From Bythopirellula sp. (GTDB lineage Bacteria > Planctomycetota > Planctomycetia > Pirellulales > Lacipirellulaceae): DNA of 44,163 nucleotides. The notes under the pieces are model-generated. The model saw only the letters and a list, made by a program, of their open reading frames with translations, did no database searches and was not told where the DNA came from. The position numbers were made by a program, and so were the translations under genes. Position 1 is the stretch's first letter; each line of letters opens with the position of its first letter. Positions 35,818 through 44,163 of the stretch are shown here, one piece after another. Where the stretch lies: assembly GCA_028285205.1 (NCBI GenBank), contig JANQQA010000255.1:1-44163 (forward strand), given 5' to 3'.

Positions 35818-36259
35818 CATTGCTTCACGCTGAGGCAGCTGAGGACCATTCTTTTTGATCGGGTTGATCACTCGCGATTGCGATCATCATCGGTGGTCAG
35901 AATTGGTTATACGATTCTACAGCTACCGTTGGAGTACGGAGACGGTCGGAACTACGTCGGCTACTTGTCCTGCCTCAACCCCCTTGAGAATTGGTGGCAG
36001 TTTGGTGGCAACGTTGGACATATAAAACCCATGTTGATACAATGTCCAAATCGCACGACATTGGTGTAAGTGCAGGAAGCACAAGCATTTCCAACACTAA
36101 TCCAACCTAAGTGCCCTACTGTGATACTAGATTCAAATCCTAGTACCCCAGTTTGTGGCACTTTTCGTCACACTCCCACCGACTTGATCTCACCTTGTCG
36201 AGCCCGACAGCAGACCGACCCGCCATTAGCGATCAGCCTAGCTCGATCGGAACTGATTG
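35818..36259. other. intergenic with a terminator-like nested stem-loop
   Basis: AAGTGCC (36109-36115) pairs with GGCACTT (36157-36163), followed by a short T-run. Inside, ACTAG and CTAGT enclose a loop ATTCAAATC that resembles a tRNA T-arm. No matching acceptor 5' strand or anticodon arm is present, so it is not a full tRNA. A 63-codon frame at 35878-36069 resembles no known family. Confidence 0.4.
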
Positions 36260-37489
36260 ATGAAACTTCCTGCGACGCGTCGAGATTGTATCAGTATCCC
36301 ACTGTTCTGCATGATCGTGCTGATGTTCGTCGCGCCGCAGATTGCATGTGGCAAGTTTCCGAGCGATTCGACACCCGGCAAGGGCCTCGTCGAACAGCAT
36401 CCAGCCGACCAGCCATCGATCAAGACGCCGGCAGGTTACATGGTCGCGTATTCGGACACCATTCCGGGCACTTCCGTTGCTTTCGAAATGGTGCCAATCC
36501 CGGGCGGCAAGTTCCTGATCGGCAGCGCGGCAAATGAAGCGGAACGCGGTGAGGACGAAGGTCCGCAAGTCGAGATTCACCTTCCGCCGATGTGGGTCGC
36601 CAAGCACGAGGTGACCTGGGCGGAATACCGGCAGTATATGGAGCTGTGCAACGTCTTCGAGAAGTTCGACGACGCGGGCATCCGCCAGATCATGGACACG
36701 AACGAAATCGACGCGATCACCGCTCCTTCGAAGCTCTACGAGCCCAGCTTCACGTTCTCCGTCGGCGAAGGTCCGCGTCATCCGGCGGTATCCATGAGTC
36801 AATACGCCGCCAAGCAGTACACAAAGTGGTTGAGTCTACTGACTGGCCGATTTTATCGACTACCGACCGAAGCGGAATGGGAATATGCTTGTCGAGCTGG
36901 CACAAACACCGCGTACGGTTTTGGCGATGATCCCGCGGACCTCGCAGCGTACGCTTGGTACTATGACAACGCCGACGACGAAACTCACCCGGTAGGTGGA
37001 AAGAAGCCCAACGCATGGGGCTTGCATGACATGCACGGCAACGCTTCCGAGTGGGTACTCGATGCGTATGACGCGCAGCGCTACGCACAGCTGGCAACAA
37101 GCCAGGAAACGATTTCGTCGGAAGCGGCGTTCTTCGACAACAAGACGCTGTTCCCGCGCGTGCTACGTGGCGGCTCGTGGAACCTTGACCCACCTGATTG
37201 TCGCTCTGCAACGCGACGGCAGTCCAACGACGACGAGTGGCGTAGCTACGATCCCAATTCGCCGACTAGCCCTTGGTGGTTCGCCAGTGATGAGTCGCAA
37301 GACGTGGGGTTCCGCATCGTTCGCCCCCTGGAAACACCGACACGCACCGTATGCGAGAATTTCTGGGGTACCGACATTGCGTCTGTGCTGCGTGTCGTCA
37401 ACAAGCGGATCGACGAAGAAGGGCGTGGTGAACGTGGCATCGTTGATGACAACTTACCTGCCGCGATCAAGAGCATGGAATCCAAATAG
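36260..37489 (+). CDS. SUMF1-fold exported protein, probably not an active FGE
   Basis: Protein of 409 residues, from ATG at 36260 (a TTG at 36257 is adjacent). A signal segment lies at about 12-30 (SIPLFCMIVLMFVAPQIACG), ending in a Cys that may be a lipobox. The SUMF1 domain follows: VPIPGGKFLIGS, HEVTWAEYRQYM, VSMSQYAAKQYTKWL, RLPTEAEWEYACRAGT, GLHDMHGNASEWV, RVLRGGSWNLDPPDCRSATR, VGFRIVRP. Active formylglycine-generating enzymes carry two copper-binding cysteines after GGS; here only the second position (PPDC) is kept, so activity on sulfatases is doubtful. Such proteins are common in planctomycetes. It is followed 31 bases later by a DUF1080 protein. Confidence 0.85.
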   Translation: MKLPATRRDCISIPLFCMIVLMFVAPQIACGKFPSDSTPGKGLVEQHPADQPSIKTPAGYMVAYSDTIPGTSVAFEMVPIPGGKFLIGSAANEAERGEDEGPQVEIHLPPMWVAKHEVTWAEYRQYMELCNVFEKFDDAGIRQIMDTNEIDAITAPSKLYEPSFTFSVGEGPRHPAVSMSQYAAKQYTKWLSLLTGRFYRLPTEAEWEYACRAGTNTAYGFGDDPADLAAYAWYYDNADDETHPVGGKKPNAWGLHDMHGNASEWVLDAYDAQRYAQLATSQETISSEAAFFDNKTLFPRVLRGGSWNLDPPDCRSATRRQSNDDEWRSYDPNSPTSPWWFASDESQDVGFRIVRPLETPTRTVCENFWGTDIASVLRVVNKRIDEEGRGERGIVDDNLPAAIKSMESK

Positions 37490-37520
37490 ACCTTAACTGT
37501 ACGAATCGAGCTTTTGCCTT

Positions 37521-38186
37521 ATGCGCATCATCCTTGTGTTACTACTCGCACTAATCAATTCAGCAAGCGCTATCGCACAGCCTCAGGAATCCGGTTTTGT
37601 CGATTTGTTTGACGGAAAGAGCCTATCTGGTTGGATCGGCGCGGCCCGCGACCACTTCGACATCGACGCAGGTGTACTCAGCAGCCGCAAAGGCTGCAGT
37701 GGGAAGCTACTCACGGAACGAGAATATGAGGACTTCGTCCTCCGCTTCGATTTCAGACTCACCCCTGGCGCAAACAATGGCCTTGCGATACGAGCTCCGA
37801 AAGCCGGCGACTCGGCCTACGCGGGCATCGAACTGCAAATTCTCGACAATCCGGCCAAGGTTTACAAAGACCTGAAAGACTATCAGTATCACGGCTCCGC
37901 CTACGGCGTGGCGCCCGCCAAACGCGGTGCGTTGAAGCCCGTCGGCGAGTGGAATTCTCAGGAAGTCGCTTGCCAAGGCCGCGACCTGAAAGTCGTTCTC
38001 AACGGTCAAGTGATCCTAGACGTGAACCTCGACGAGGCAGCGCCAAACAACAAAACCATCGACGGCAATGAACACCCCGGTTTGCAGCGCGACCGCGGCC
38101 ACGTCGGTTTCCTATGCCACGGCGACGTGGTCTCGTTTCGGAACGTCCGCATCAAGGAACTCAAAGGCAACTCGCCGCAGGACTGA
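37521..38186 (+). CDS. DUF1080 (3-keto-disaccharide hydrolase-like) protein
   Basis: A 221-residue exported protein. Signal peptide about 1-19 (SAIAQ). The domain of unknown function DUF1080, also called 3-keto-disaccharide hydrolase, is recognisable from FVDLFDGKSLSGWIG, LLTEREYEDFVLRFDFRL, NNGLAIRAP, GIELQILDN, YGVAPAK, EWNSQEVACQGRDLKVVLNG and GHVGFLCHGDVVSFRNVRIKEL. Family members adopt a concanavalin-like beta-sandwich and are linked to periplasmic sugar turnover in planctomycetes and Bacteroidota. It is probably co-transcribed with the SUMF1-fold gene upstream. Substrate is unknown. Confidence 0.9.
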   Translation: MRIILVLLLALINSASAIAQPQESGFVDLFDGKSLSGWIGAARDHFDIDAGVLSSRKGCSGKLLTEREYEDFVLRFDFRLTPGANNGLAIRAPKAGDSAYAGIELQILDNPAKVYKDLKDYQYHGSAYGVAPAKRGALKPVGEWNSQEVACQGRDLKVVLNGQVILDVNLDEAAPNNKTIDGNEHPGLQRDRGHVGFLCHGDVVSFRNVRIKELKGNSPQD

Positions 38187-38209
38187 AGTACCGTGACCAA
38201 GATTTGCGT

Positions 38210-39184
38210 TTAGTTCGCTCGCGCAAGATCTTCGTCCAGAGATCGCAGCGGTCGTAGCCCTGCTTTCTCCAGCGCGTCGTGATAACTGCGTACTGCCTCG
38301 GCGGGCTCCAGTTCACCATCGGCAATCCAACGTAGGTGTTGCACAAACGAAAGTTGGCACTCCGCATTGTTGATCCTGCGTCCAAACAATGCGGCGCGCA
38401 CGCCATGCTGCTTTGCTTCGGCAAGCAAGGCGAATGAATCGAACGTCGTCCCCGCCGCTCCTCCCATGATGCCAAGGACGAGCGTAGGATCGTAGGATGC
38501 CATGCGCTCCGTCAACTCTGGACCGAGATACGGTAGTTTCAGAAACAGAGGACGCTCAGCACGCGTCAAACCGGCCAGCATGCGCACAACCGAATCGCAG
38601 ACAAACCGAGATACATCCGCCGGCGCGTCGTTCCCAGGCGAGTTCGGTGGGAAGACCTCCAAGAAATGACGAAAGCCTCGGCTTTCGACTTCCGAACGAA
38701 ACACGGAGTACGCCTCCAAGCTTTCTCGATCGGCGGCCGCATCGTTGTTCAGTGTTACCGAATAGAGGCCCAAGTCGGCGATTGATTTCGCTTTGTCGTG
38801 GACTCGATTGAGACTCACACTCCGAAACGGCAACGAAGGCTGCTGCGAATAGTTCCCGGTGCCCGCAGCCAACCAGATATCCGTCGAGTCGTTTGCCCTG
38901 ATAGCGGGCGTGACGGCGCTGTGCGCGAAGATCTGCTGTTCGCCGGACAGTACTTCACAGGTGCTCGCGCTCATCAACGCGATGTCGATGAGTCCCTGCT
39001 CGACGATTCGCCTAATTTGGTCTCGAAACTCCTCCAACGTGCGGGGACGTCCGGTTTGCGAGCAGTTTCCCGTTGCAGAAAGTCCGAATGCCATGTCAGC
39101 ATCTTTCGCGTCTGCCAGAATAAACTCGTTGCAGGCGGGATCTTCGTGCAACCTACGCAATTTTTCATCGAGCGATTTTGTCAT
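38210..39184 (-). CDS. aldolase-like TIM-barrel protein (DeoC/LacD-type)
   Basis: A 324-residue cytoplasmic protein. The start at 39184 (MTKSLDEKL) is chosen as a natural N-terminus; the frame continues to 39241 with no ribosome site. The pattern of barrel strands fits the DeoC/LacD aldolase superfamily: LIDIALMSAST, SVTLNNDAAADR, GFRHFLEVFPP, a probable Schiff-base lysine in LFLKLPYLGP, and GIMGGAAGTTFDSFALL followed by AALFGRRINNAE as the phosphate-site region. It lies convergent to the DUF1080 gene. Its substrate is probably a phosphorylated sugar or keto acid, but neither is shown. Confidence 0.6.
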   Translation of the reverse strand: MTKSLDEKLRRLHEDPACNEFILADAKDADMAFGLSATGNCSQTGRPRTLEEFRDQIRRIVEQGLIDIALMSASTCEVLSGEQQIFAHSAVTPAIRANDSTDIWLAAGTGNYSQQPSLPFRSVSLNRVHDKAKSIADLGLYSVTLNNDAAADRESLEAYSVFRSEVESRGFRHFLEVFPPNSPGNDAPADVSRFVCDSVVRMLAGLTRAERPLFLKLPYLGPELTERMASYDPTLVLGIMGGAAGTTFDSFALLAEAKQHGVRAALFGRRINNAECQLSFVQHLRWIADGELEPAEAVRSYHDALEKAGLRPLRSLDEDLARAN

Positions 39185-39370
39185 GTCAGAGTTAAGTGCC
39201 AGAGCGAGTTGGTTTGGTCGTCGAATGGTGATCCACACCAAATGTGCTGATCCGTCTCCGAGAGTTACCCGGCCATTCTAACGCCTCCGGTCAATCAGAA
39301 CATTGCAACATCGCTTAGATTCAACGAAGATGAAGCAATCAGGCATCGCAACACAGATCGTTTGAGTCAA

Positions 39371-40399
39371 ATGCTAAAGCATCATCTAACAACGCTTCGA
39401 TTACTGTTTCTGGGGGCTACGGCAGTCTATTGCCTGCCACCAATTGTGAGTCGCGCGGAGCCTCCCGCACTTGCATACCCGGGCGAAAACCTGCGTGATG
39501 GAATCCTAAATCTGGCCAAGTTGCACGAGGCGGCGGCCAGCGAGGACCCAAATTCGGTGACCCATCAGGTTGGAATCTGCGAAGCCTACACGATGCATTG
39601 GTGCTTCGGATTCGCACCGCGAGACGAAGTGTTACCGAAAATGAAAGCAGCCTCGCATCTGGCCATCGCGCTTGACTCAAACGATGCCGGCGCCCGCACG
39701 GCACAAGGCATTGTGAAATTGAGCGAGCACAACTGGTCTGGAGCCGAGCTTGACTTTGCCACCGCGGTCCAACTCGATCCAGATCGCGCACAATCGCAAC
39801 ACTGGTACGCGCTGTATTTGGCGGCGATGGGCCGCCACACCGAAGCACTGGTCCATTCGGAGAAAGCCGTCGCGTTGGATAATTCGCCGGGCATGCAAAC
39901 GGGTCTGGGATCGATACTTTACTTTGGTCGTGATTGGCCACGCATGATCAGAGACCTTACTTTGACGACCAAGGAGCATCCGAACTTCGCCTACGCTTAC
40001 GATTGGCTCGGCATGGCCTACGTGCAAGAAGAGCGTTTCGACGAGTCGATCGCCACTTACGAGAAAGCGGTAGAGTTGTCGGGAGGGCTAGCGGAAATTG
40101 TGGCCGGGCTTGGGCACGCGTACGGATTGGCTGGCAAAGAGGCTGAAGCGCGCGAGGTGCTACAAAAACTGCTCGCGCTGGATGAGCGATGGTATGTCCC
40201 ACCGGTGCAGATCGCCTATGTCTACGTCGGGCTGGGCGAGCATGAGAACGCCCTCCGCATGTTGCAGCGTGCCAGCACAGAGCACTCTTGGGAGTTAGTT
40301 TTCTTGCGGGAAGAGCCCTGGTTTGATCCACTGCGAGATGATTCACGTTTCCAAGCGTTGCAGGCGAGCCTGAACTTTCCTCAAGCGGCTGGCCAATAA
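39371..40399 (+). CDS. exported TPR-repeat protein
   Basis: A 342-residue protein from ATG 39371 (TTG at 39362 is an alternative). Signal segment about 8-29. It contains at least five tetratricopeptide repeats: ALDSNDAGARTAQGIVKL, LDPDRAQSQHWYALYLAAMG, FAYAYDWLGMAYVQEERFDE, GLAEIVAGLGHAYGLAGKEA and PPVQIAYVYVGLGEHENA. The end (EPWFDPLRDDSRFQALQASL) is the usual closing segment of such TPR proteins. TPR arrays mediate protein-protein contacts; the partner is unknown. Confidence 0.82.
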   Translation: MLKHHLTTLRLLFLGATAVYCLPPIVSRAEPPALAYPGENLRDGILNLAKLHEAAASEDPNSVTHQVGICEAYTMHWCFGFAPRDEVLPKMKAASHLAIALDSNDAGARTAQGIVKLSEHNWSGAELDFATAVQLDPDRAQSQHWYALYLAAMGRHTEALVHSEKAVALDNSPGMQTGLGSILYFGRDWPRMIRDLTLTTKEHPNFAYAYDWLGMAYVQEERFDESIATYEKAVELSGGLAEIVAGLGHAYGLAGKEAEAREVLQKLLALDERWYVPPVQIAYVYVGLGEHENALRMLQRASTEHSWELVFLREEPWFDPLRDDSRFQALQASLNFPQAAGQ

Positions 40400-40461
40400 G
40401 AGCGAAATAGCTACGTACCGAGTTTTGTCTACAGTAGCACTTGATTCGCCAGGTGAAGAGT

Positions 40462-42342
40462 ATGAAGCGACTGCATTTCAGGTTCGAACGCCAAGCGGGC
40501 TGGCCGCAACGAGTCCTGATTGCCGCCGTGACAGTTTTTCTTCTGGCTTCTCAAGTGTGGGCGCAGTCGCAAACGCACCATACGATTCGAGTTGTCGACT
40601 CGGTCACGGGACGAGGCGTGCCGTTGGTTCAACTGAAAGCCGAAGGGAACACGTTTTTTACCGACAGCAACGGCATCGTGGCGCTGGATCATCAAGCTCT
40701 GATCAACCGGGATCAGGCGTTTGAGTTCGCGAGTTACGGGTACACAAGCATCGCGCAGACACTTTCCACACAACTCGGCAACCAGAGTCAGATTTCAATC
40801 GTTCGCAACAACCGCGCAGAGAGATTGTATCGATCCACAGGAGCGAATATCTATGCGGCAAGTGTCGCTGTCGGGCAATCAACGCCGATCAATGAGCCGA
40901 TTTCCAACGCGAACATCATGGGGCAAGACTCGGTGCAATGGGCTGTGTACAACAACCGGATTCATTGGTTCTGGGGAGATTCGCTCTACGAGAATGGCGG
41001 CGGTCTTGGCGGCAACTACTGGACATCTGGCGCGACTTCTGAATTGCCGGCCAATGGCGGACTCGTTCCCTCGCAGGGGGTTGACTACACCTACTACGAG
41101 GACGAACTCGGGCAGACACGGCCCATGTTTCCGTTGTACAAATCGAGCGGCAGACCGGTCTGGGTCGATGGAGCATTCACGGCTGACGACAACTCCGGGC
41201 GCGAACGTTTACTTGTGCACTTCATGCACGTCGACTCTTTCCTGCCCCAGTTCAAGCTTCGTGAGCAGGGGCTCGCGGTCTTTAGCGACGCTGCGGAGGC
41301 CTTCGTCAAGCTTGAAGACTACGGCGTCGCCCCTGTCGAGCAGTGGGGCACCGGACCCCCCATCACACCGAAGGGGCACTCCTTTCGCCATTCCACGGGA
41401 GGTGTTGATTACATCTACTTCGGCGAGAACTACCCTAACATCCGAGTGCGCGATAACTGGGACGACATTCGCGACATCGCGACCTGGGAGGCCTTTACGC
41501 CACTGCGAGAGAACTCACGCTACAACGCGGCAAATCCACCATTGGAACTGGATAACGAAGGCAAACCAGTCTACGGTTGGAAGAAAAACACCGATCCATT
41601 GGGAACCGAGATCTTCGAAGAGATGGTCACTAACGGCCACCTTTCGCGCGCGGCCGCCCCGGTCGGATTGATCGATCACGAAACAAACTCGCCTGTGAGG
41701 CTCCATCGCTCGTCTGTCAGCTGGAACGACTACCGTCAGAAATGGGTGATGATCGGCAATCAGTCGTTCGGTAACGGCAGTTTCCTCGGCGAGGTATGGT
41801 ATGCCGAAGCGCCAACACCCGAGGGACCATGGAAGAATGCGATCAAAATTGCTACACACGCGGACCCGACCGGCGAGTTGGGCGGGTCTTACTCGTTCTA
41901 CAATCCAACGCAACTTCCGTTCTTCGATGAACAGGGCGGAAGATACATCCACTTTCAAGGGACTTACTCATCGCAGCTATTCGACTCGGCGCCAAACACA
42001 CCAGACTACGAGTACAACCAAATCGCTTATCGGTTAGACCTGGCAACACTGCCGCAACTGGCTGCCAACGTACCCGCTGCCGACTTCAATGCCGATGGAC
42101 TGGTGGATCGGTTCGACCTGGCCACGTGGCTGGCGTCCTTTGGAACAGATGCCCAAGGAGATGCCAACGACAACGGCATCACCGACGGAACCGATTTCTT
42201 GCTACTGCAGCTCGATTACGGCCGTGACCTCTCGGTAGCATTGCAAACAGCTGCCTACCTCGCGGTACCAGAGCCCAGCACCAGCGCGTTGATGCTCATC
42301 ACGACTGCCGCGACGATCGCGAGCCGAGTTGTCGCTCGCTAA
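40462..42342 (+). CDS. PEP-CTERM protein with DUF4185-like beta-propeller and dockerin-like loops
   Basis: Protein of 626 residues from ATG 40462, with AGGTGAAGAG just upstream. Signal peptide about 12-35 (ASQVWAQ). A carboxypeptidase-regulatory-like domain (TIRVVDSVTGRGVPLVQLKA) comes first, then a DUF4185-like five-bladed propeller (IMGQDSVQWAVYNNRIHWF, TTGVD-like blades, EVWYAEAPTPEGPWKNAI, YNPTQLPFFDEQGGRYIHF). Dockerin-like loops (DFNADGLVDRFDLATWLASF, DANDNGITDGTDFLLLQ) and VPEPSTS with a hydrophobic helix end the protein. DUF4185 propellers resemble glycoside hydrolase family 43/117-type folds, so it may act on or bind polysaccharide. The convergent neighbour is a relative lacking the accessory domains. 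Confidence 0.8.
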   Translation: MKRLHFRFERQAGWPQRVLIAAVTVFLLASQVWAQSQTHHTIRVVDSVTGRGVPLVQLKAEGNTFFTDSNGIVALDHQALINRDQAFEFASYGYTSIAQTLSTQLGNQSQISIVRNNRAERLYRSTGANIYAASVAVGQSTPINEPISNANIMGQDSVQWAVYNNRIHWFWGDSLYENGGGLGGNYWTSGATSELPANGGLVPSQGVDYTYYEDELGQTRPMFPLYKSSGRPVWVDGAFTADDNSGRERLLVHFMHVDSFLPQFKLREQGLAVFSDAAEAFVKLEDYGVAPVEQWGTGPPITPKGHSFRHSTGGVDYIYFGENYPNIRVRDNWDDIRDIATWEAFTPLRENSRYNAANPPLELDNEGKPVYGWKKNTDPLGTEIFEEMVTNGHLSRAAAPVGLIDHETNSPVRLHRSSVSWNDYRQKWVMIGNQSFGNGSFLGEVWYAEAPTPEGPWKNAIKIATHADPTGELGGSYSFYNPTQLPFFDEQGGRYIHFQGTYSSQLFDSAPNTPDYEYNQIAYRLDLATLPQLAANVPAADFNADGLVDRFDLATWLASFGTDAQGDANDNGITDGTDFLLLQLDYGRDLSVALQTAAYLAVPEPSTSALMLITTAATIASRVVAR

Positions 42343-42356
42343 GCACGCTCGGCGGC

Positions 42357-43526
42357 TTACGCAAGTGTCACTTCGATCAGATGAGGAGCGTATTCTGTGG
42401 AGGTGACGTACGTGATGTATATCACTTTCCCGCCGTGGCGTTGCAGTTCGGGGTGCTCTTTTCCCGCGTTGAAGATGTCGTCGCTACTCGTTCGAGGCGG
42501 TCGATACAGAAGATGCGGTTCGCTCCAAGGACCGGTGATTCGTGGCGCAGTTCGCATCACAATCTTGTTGTCACGCAGCAACGTATGCACCGCGACGTAC
42601 TTGCCAAGATACGCGTTGTATGCTGCTGACATCTCGTTCGGCACCGAGTCGAAAAGCGCCGCCTGCGGGTTGTATTTATCTGACCATGTGGGTTCGACGT
42701 GCTGGCGGTCGACGGTCGGCCCGTCGACGAGATATTCGTAACTGGTCAAGTCCTCAATCGTCTCAGGCCGAGTTCTGGCAAGATACATCCCGGTCCAAAA
42801 ACTCCCCCACAGATAGAGATAGCCATCTTCTTTGGCTTCCACAAAAACCCCATACCCGGGGCCTCCGCCCTTCCAGAACATCGTCGACCCATCCGGCGCG
42901 TGCAGACGGCGAAACTTATACTCACCGATTCGTGCGCGTGCGATCCCCATTCCATTCGCTTCAAATTCCTCAAACACATCAACGTTCGCGTGCATTGTGA
43001 TCTTGTGATAGTACACGTAGATATCGTCGCCAACACAGACGCCGTGTACAGCCCACAAGCGATGCTTCGCGGGATCTTCATCAGGCAGATACTCAACAAA
43101 CTGTCGCGCGCGTGTGCCCGCATTGGTCGCGAGATAGTTAAACTGGCGAATGCCGCGCGTGACATCCTGCTGTTTCGGCACGATTGCCGCTGTATTGGAA
43201 AGTGAGTTGCTGAGATCGTGGTAACGGATCGAGTCGAAGGGGCCTTCGATCGTATCACCAAAGATCCAGAATGCGTCTCCACTGGGTAGCACAACTGATG
43301 TCGCTGCGTCTTGCCCAGTAATCCCGAGCGGATTGTCCATGAACTGAATACCAAGATCACGGACCGAGCCCAAAAGCGGACTCGCCGGCTGCGCGTGGTT
43401 TGGGGGGAATTGCGGTGACGCGAACGCCTTGGATCGGTCCAGCAACGTTGGCGAACTCGCAACAACGCCCAGACTGGTCGCGGCAATGAATCGCCTTCGT
43501 GAGAATTCCATTAGCCGATCACTCAT
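42357..43526 (-). CDS. DUF4185 beta-propeller protein with a Tat-type signal
   Basis: A 389-residue protein from ATG 43526, with GGAG at a good distance; ATGs at 43559 and 43511 are alternatives. The N-terminus SRRRFIAATSLGVVASS is a twin-arginine signal. The propeller contains ITGQDAATSVVLPSGDAFWIFGDT, YVYYHKITM, GVFVEAKEDGYLYLWGSFW, NEMSAAYNAYLGKYVAVHT and APRITGPWSEPHLLYRP. It is convergent with the PEP-CTERM relative at 40462-42342 and separated from it by only 14 bases. Tat export suggests folding, possibly with cofactor, before export. The substrate is unknown. Confidence 0.8.
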   Translation of the reverse strand: MSDRLMEFSRRRFIAATSLGVVASSPTLLDRSKAFASPQFPPNHAQPASPLLGSVRDLGIQFMDNPLGITGQDAATSVVLPSGDAFWIFGDTIEGPFDSIRYHDLSNSLSNTAAIVPKQQDVTRGIRQFNYLATNAGTRARQFVEYLPDEDPAKHRLWAVHGVCVGDDIYVYYHKITMHANVDVFEEFEANGMGIARARIGEYKFRRLHAPDGSTMFWKGGGPGYGVFVEAKEDGYLYLWGSFWTGMYLARTRPETIEDLTSYEYLVDGPTVDRQHVEPTWSDKYNPQAALFDSVPNEMSAAYNAYLGKYVAVHTLLRDNKIVMRTAPRITGPWSEPHLLYRPPRTSSDDIFNAGKEHPELQRHGGKVIYITYVTSTEYAPHLIEVTLA

Positions 43527-43874
43527 GAGCTGCTCCACCACAACACGTCCTTCCTCCATGCTCAGGCTGGCAACTCATTTGGCGGGTGAGCGGCAGTGAG
43601 CGTTACAAAATCATGGTACACCGAGGGCGTGATACATGATGCGTTCTAATGATAGCTAAAGTCGACTAATCTCGTTCAATGGATCGATCCAATAACGGGG
43701 GCGAGACAGTTTTTTCTGAGAAGCAAGTTTGAGGAAAATACACTTTGAGGCTAGAATGTAGGCACATGGCGACCGATTGGCGTTGTTGTGTATCTCGAGG
43801 CGTTGAGTTAGGCGTGACTCATCTTTTGATGGTTCTTTTGTGAAGACGAGCAGTCGTCGTCGGAGGTAGGTTCG
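43527..43874. other. divergent intergenic region
   Basis: Holds promoters for the DUF4185 gene on the left and the DUF1559 gene on the right. GGAGGT at 43862-43867 is the Shine-Dalgarno sequence of the start at 43875. No other gene or repeat is seen. Confidence 0.5.
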
Positions 43875-44163
43875 ATGAATTGGGAGTCGTTTGCCCGCGC
43901 GCGATTTCCACGGCGTGGCTTTACTTTAGTGGAGCTGCTCGTCGTGATTGCGATCATCGGCGTGCTCGTAGCGCTGCTGTTGCCGGCGGTGCAAGCCGCG
44001 CGCGAAGCCGCACGTCGAGCACAGTGCCAAAACCATCTGAAACAGATGGGGCTGGGCTTTCTCAACCACGAAAGTACGCACGGCTTCTTACCCACAGCAG
44101 GCTGGAGCCCCTGGAGTGTGGGGGATCCGGATCGAGGCGCTGGTAAGGAGCAACCGGGCGGAT
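43875..44163 (+). CDS. DUF1559 protein with prepilin-type N-terminus (cut by the window end)
   Basis: The first 96 residues of a DUF1559 protein; the frame is still open at the end of the window. GGAGGT precedes the ATG. The prepilin segment is canonical: [19 protein letters not shown], with Gly before the cleavage-site Phe. It continues with [20 protein letters not shown] and [14 protein letters not shown]. It resembles the gene at 18228-19250 but has the usual Gly, whereas that one has Ala. Confidence 0.9.
   Translation, partial: MNWESFARARFPRRGFTLVELLVVIAIIGVLVALLLPAVQAAREAARRAQCQNHLKQMGLGFLNHESTHGFLPTAGWSPWSVGDPDRGAGKEQPGG

Noticed and set aside
36125-36150. possible tRNA
   Set aside because: Only a T-arm-like hairpin is present; the acceptor 5' strand, D-arm and anticodon arm cannot be found.

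Overview
The window looks like a chromosomal segment of a planctomycete, most likely of the order Pirellulales. The evidence is the mix of gene families: DUF1559 proteins with a prepilin-type N-terminus, giant secreted proteins with the LEDR-x-LL leader motif, eight proteins ending in a PEP-CTERM sorting signal, dockerin-like Ca-binding repeats, planctomycete-type ECF sigma factors with FecR-like partners, sulfatases, a DUF1080 protein and SUMF1-fold proteins. Assignments rest on motif reading only; no database search was run.

Layout. 525-5308 (+): a SUMF1-fold PEP-CTERM protein and a giant beta-helix/CSLREA/dockerin protein, probably one operon. 5309-11413: a worn stretch with two decayed tyrosine recombinases (5426-5980 and 10054-10952), several palindromic REP-like elements, an ECF sigma/anti-sigma/membrane protein operon (6326-8527, -) and a PEP-CTERM protein (9070-9741, -). 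11414-17879 (-): a tight four-gene operon of ECF sigma factor, FecR-like regulator, sulfatase, and a second sulfatase fused to a dockerin and a PEP-CTERM tail. 18228-22800 (+): DUF1559 protein, small lipoprotein and two related PEP-CTERM proteins, one with a dockerin nested inside a duplicated domain. 23440-25849 (-): two more PEP-CTERM proteins. 26601-33882 (-): two giant LEDR proteins, a CSLREA/choice-of-anchor-Q beta-helix protein and a G8-domain beta-helix protein. 34319-35817: an IS110-family element of IS1111-like layout with a tandemly duplicated left end. 36260-40399: SUMF1-fold protein, DUF1080 protein, aldolase-like TIM barrel (-) and TPR protein. 40462-43526: two convergent DUF4185-like beta-propeller proteins. 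43875-end: the start of another DUF1559 protein.

How it fits together. Most genes encode exported or surface-anchored proteins that plausibly bind or degrade sulfated polysaccharide. The sulfatase operon carries its own sigma factor and regulator. No exosortase and no convincing formylglycine-generating enzyme is present, so anchoring and sulfatase activation must come from genes elsewhere. The most unusual features are the IS110-family element with two left ends and a candidate guide-RNA region, the dockerin nested in a PRNSG-signature domain, the anchored sulfatase, the bacterial G8 protein, and a dispersed palindromic repeat family.
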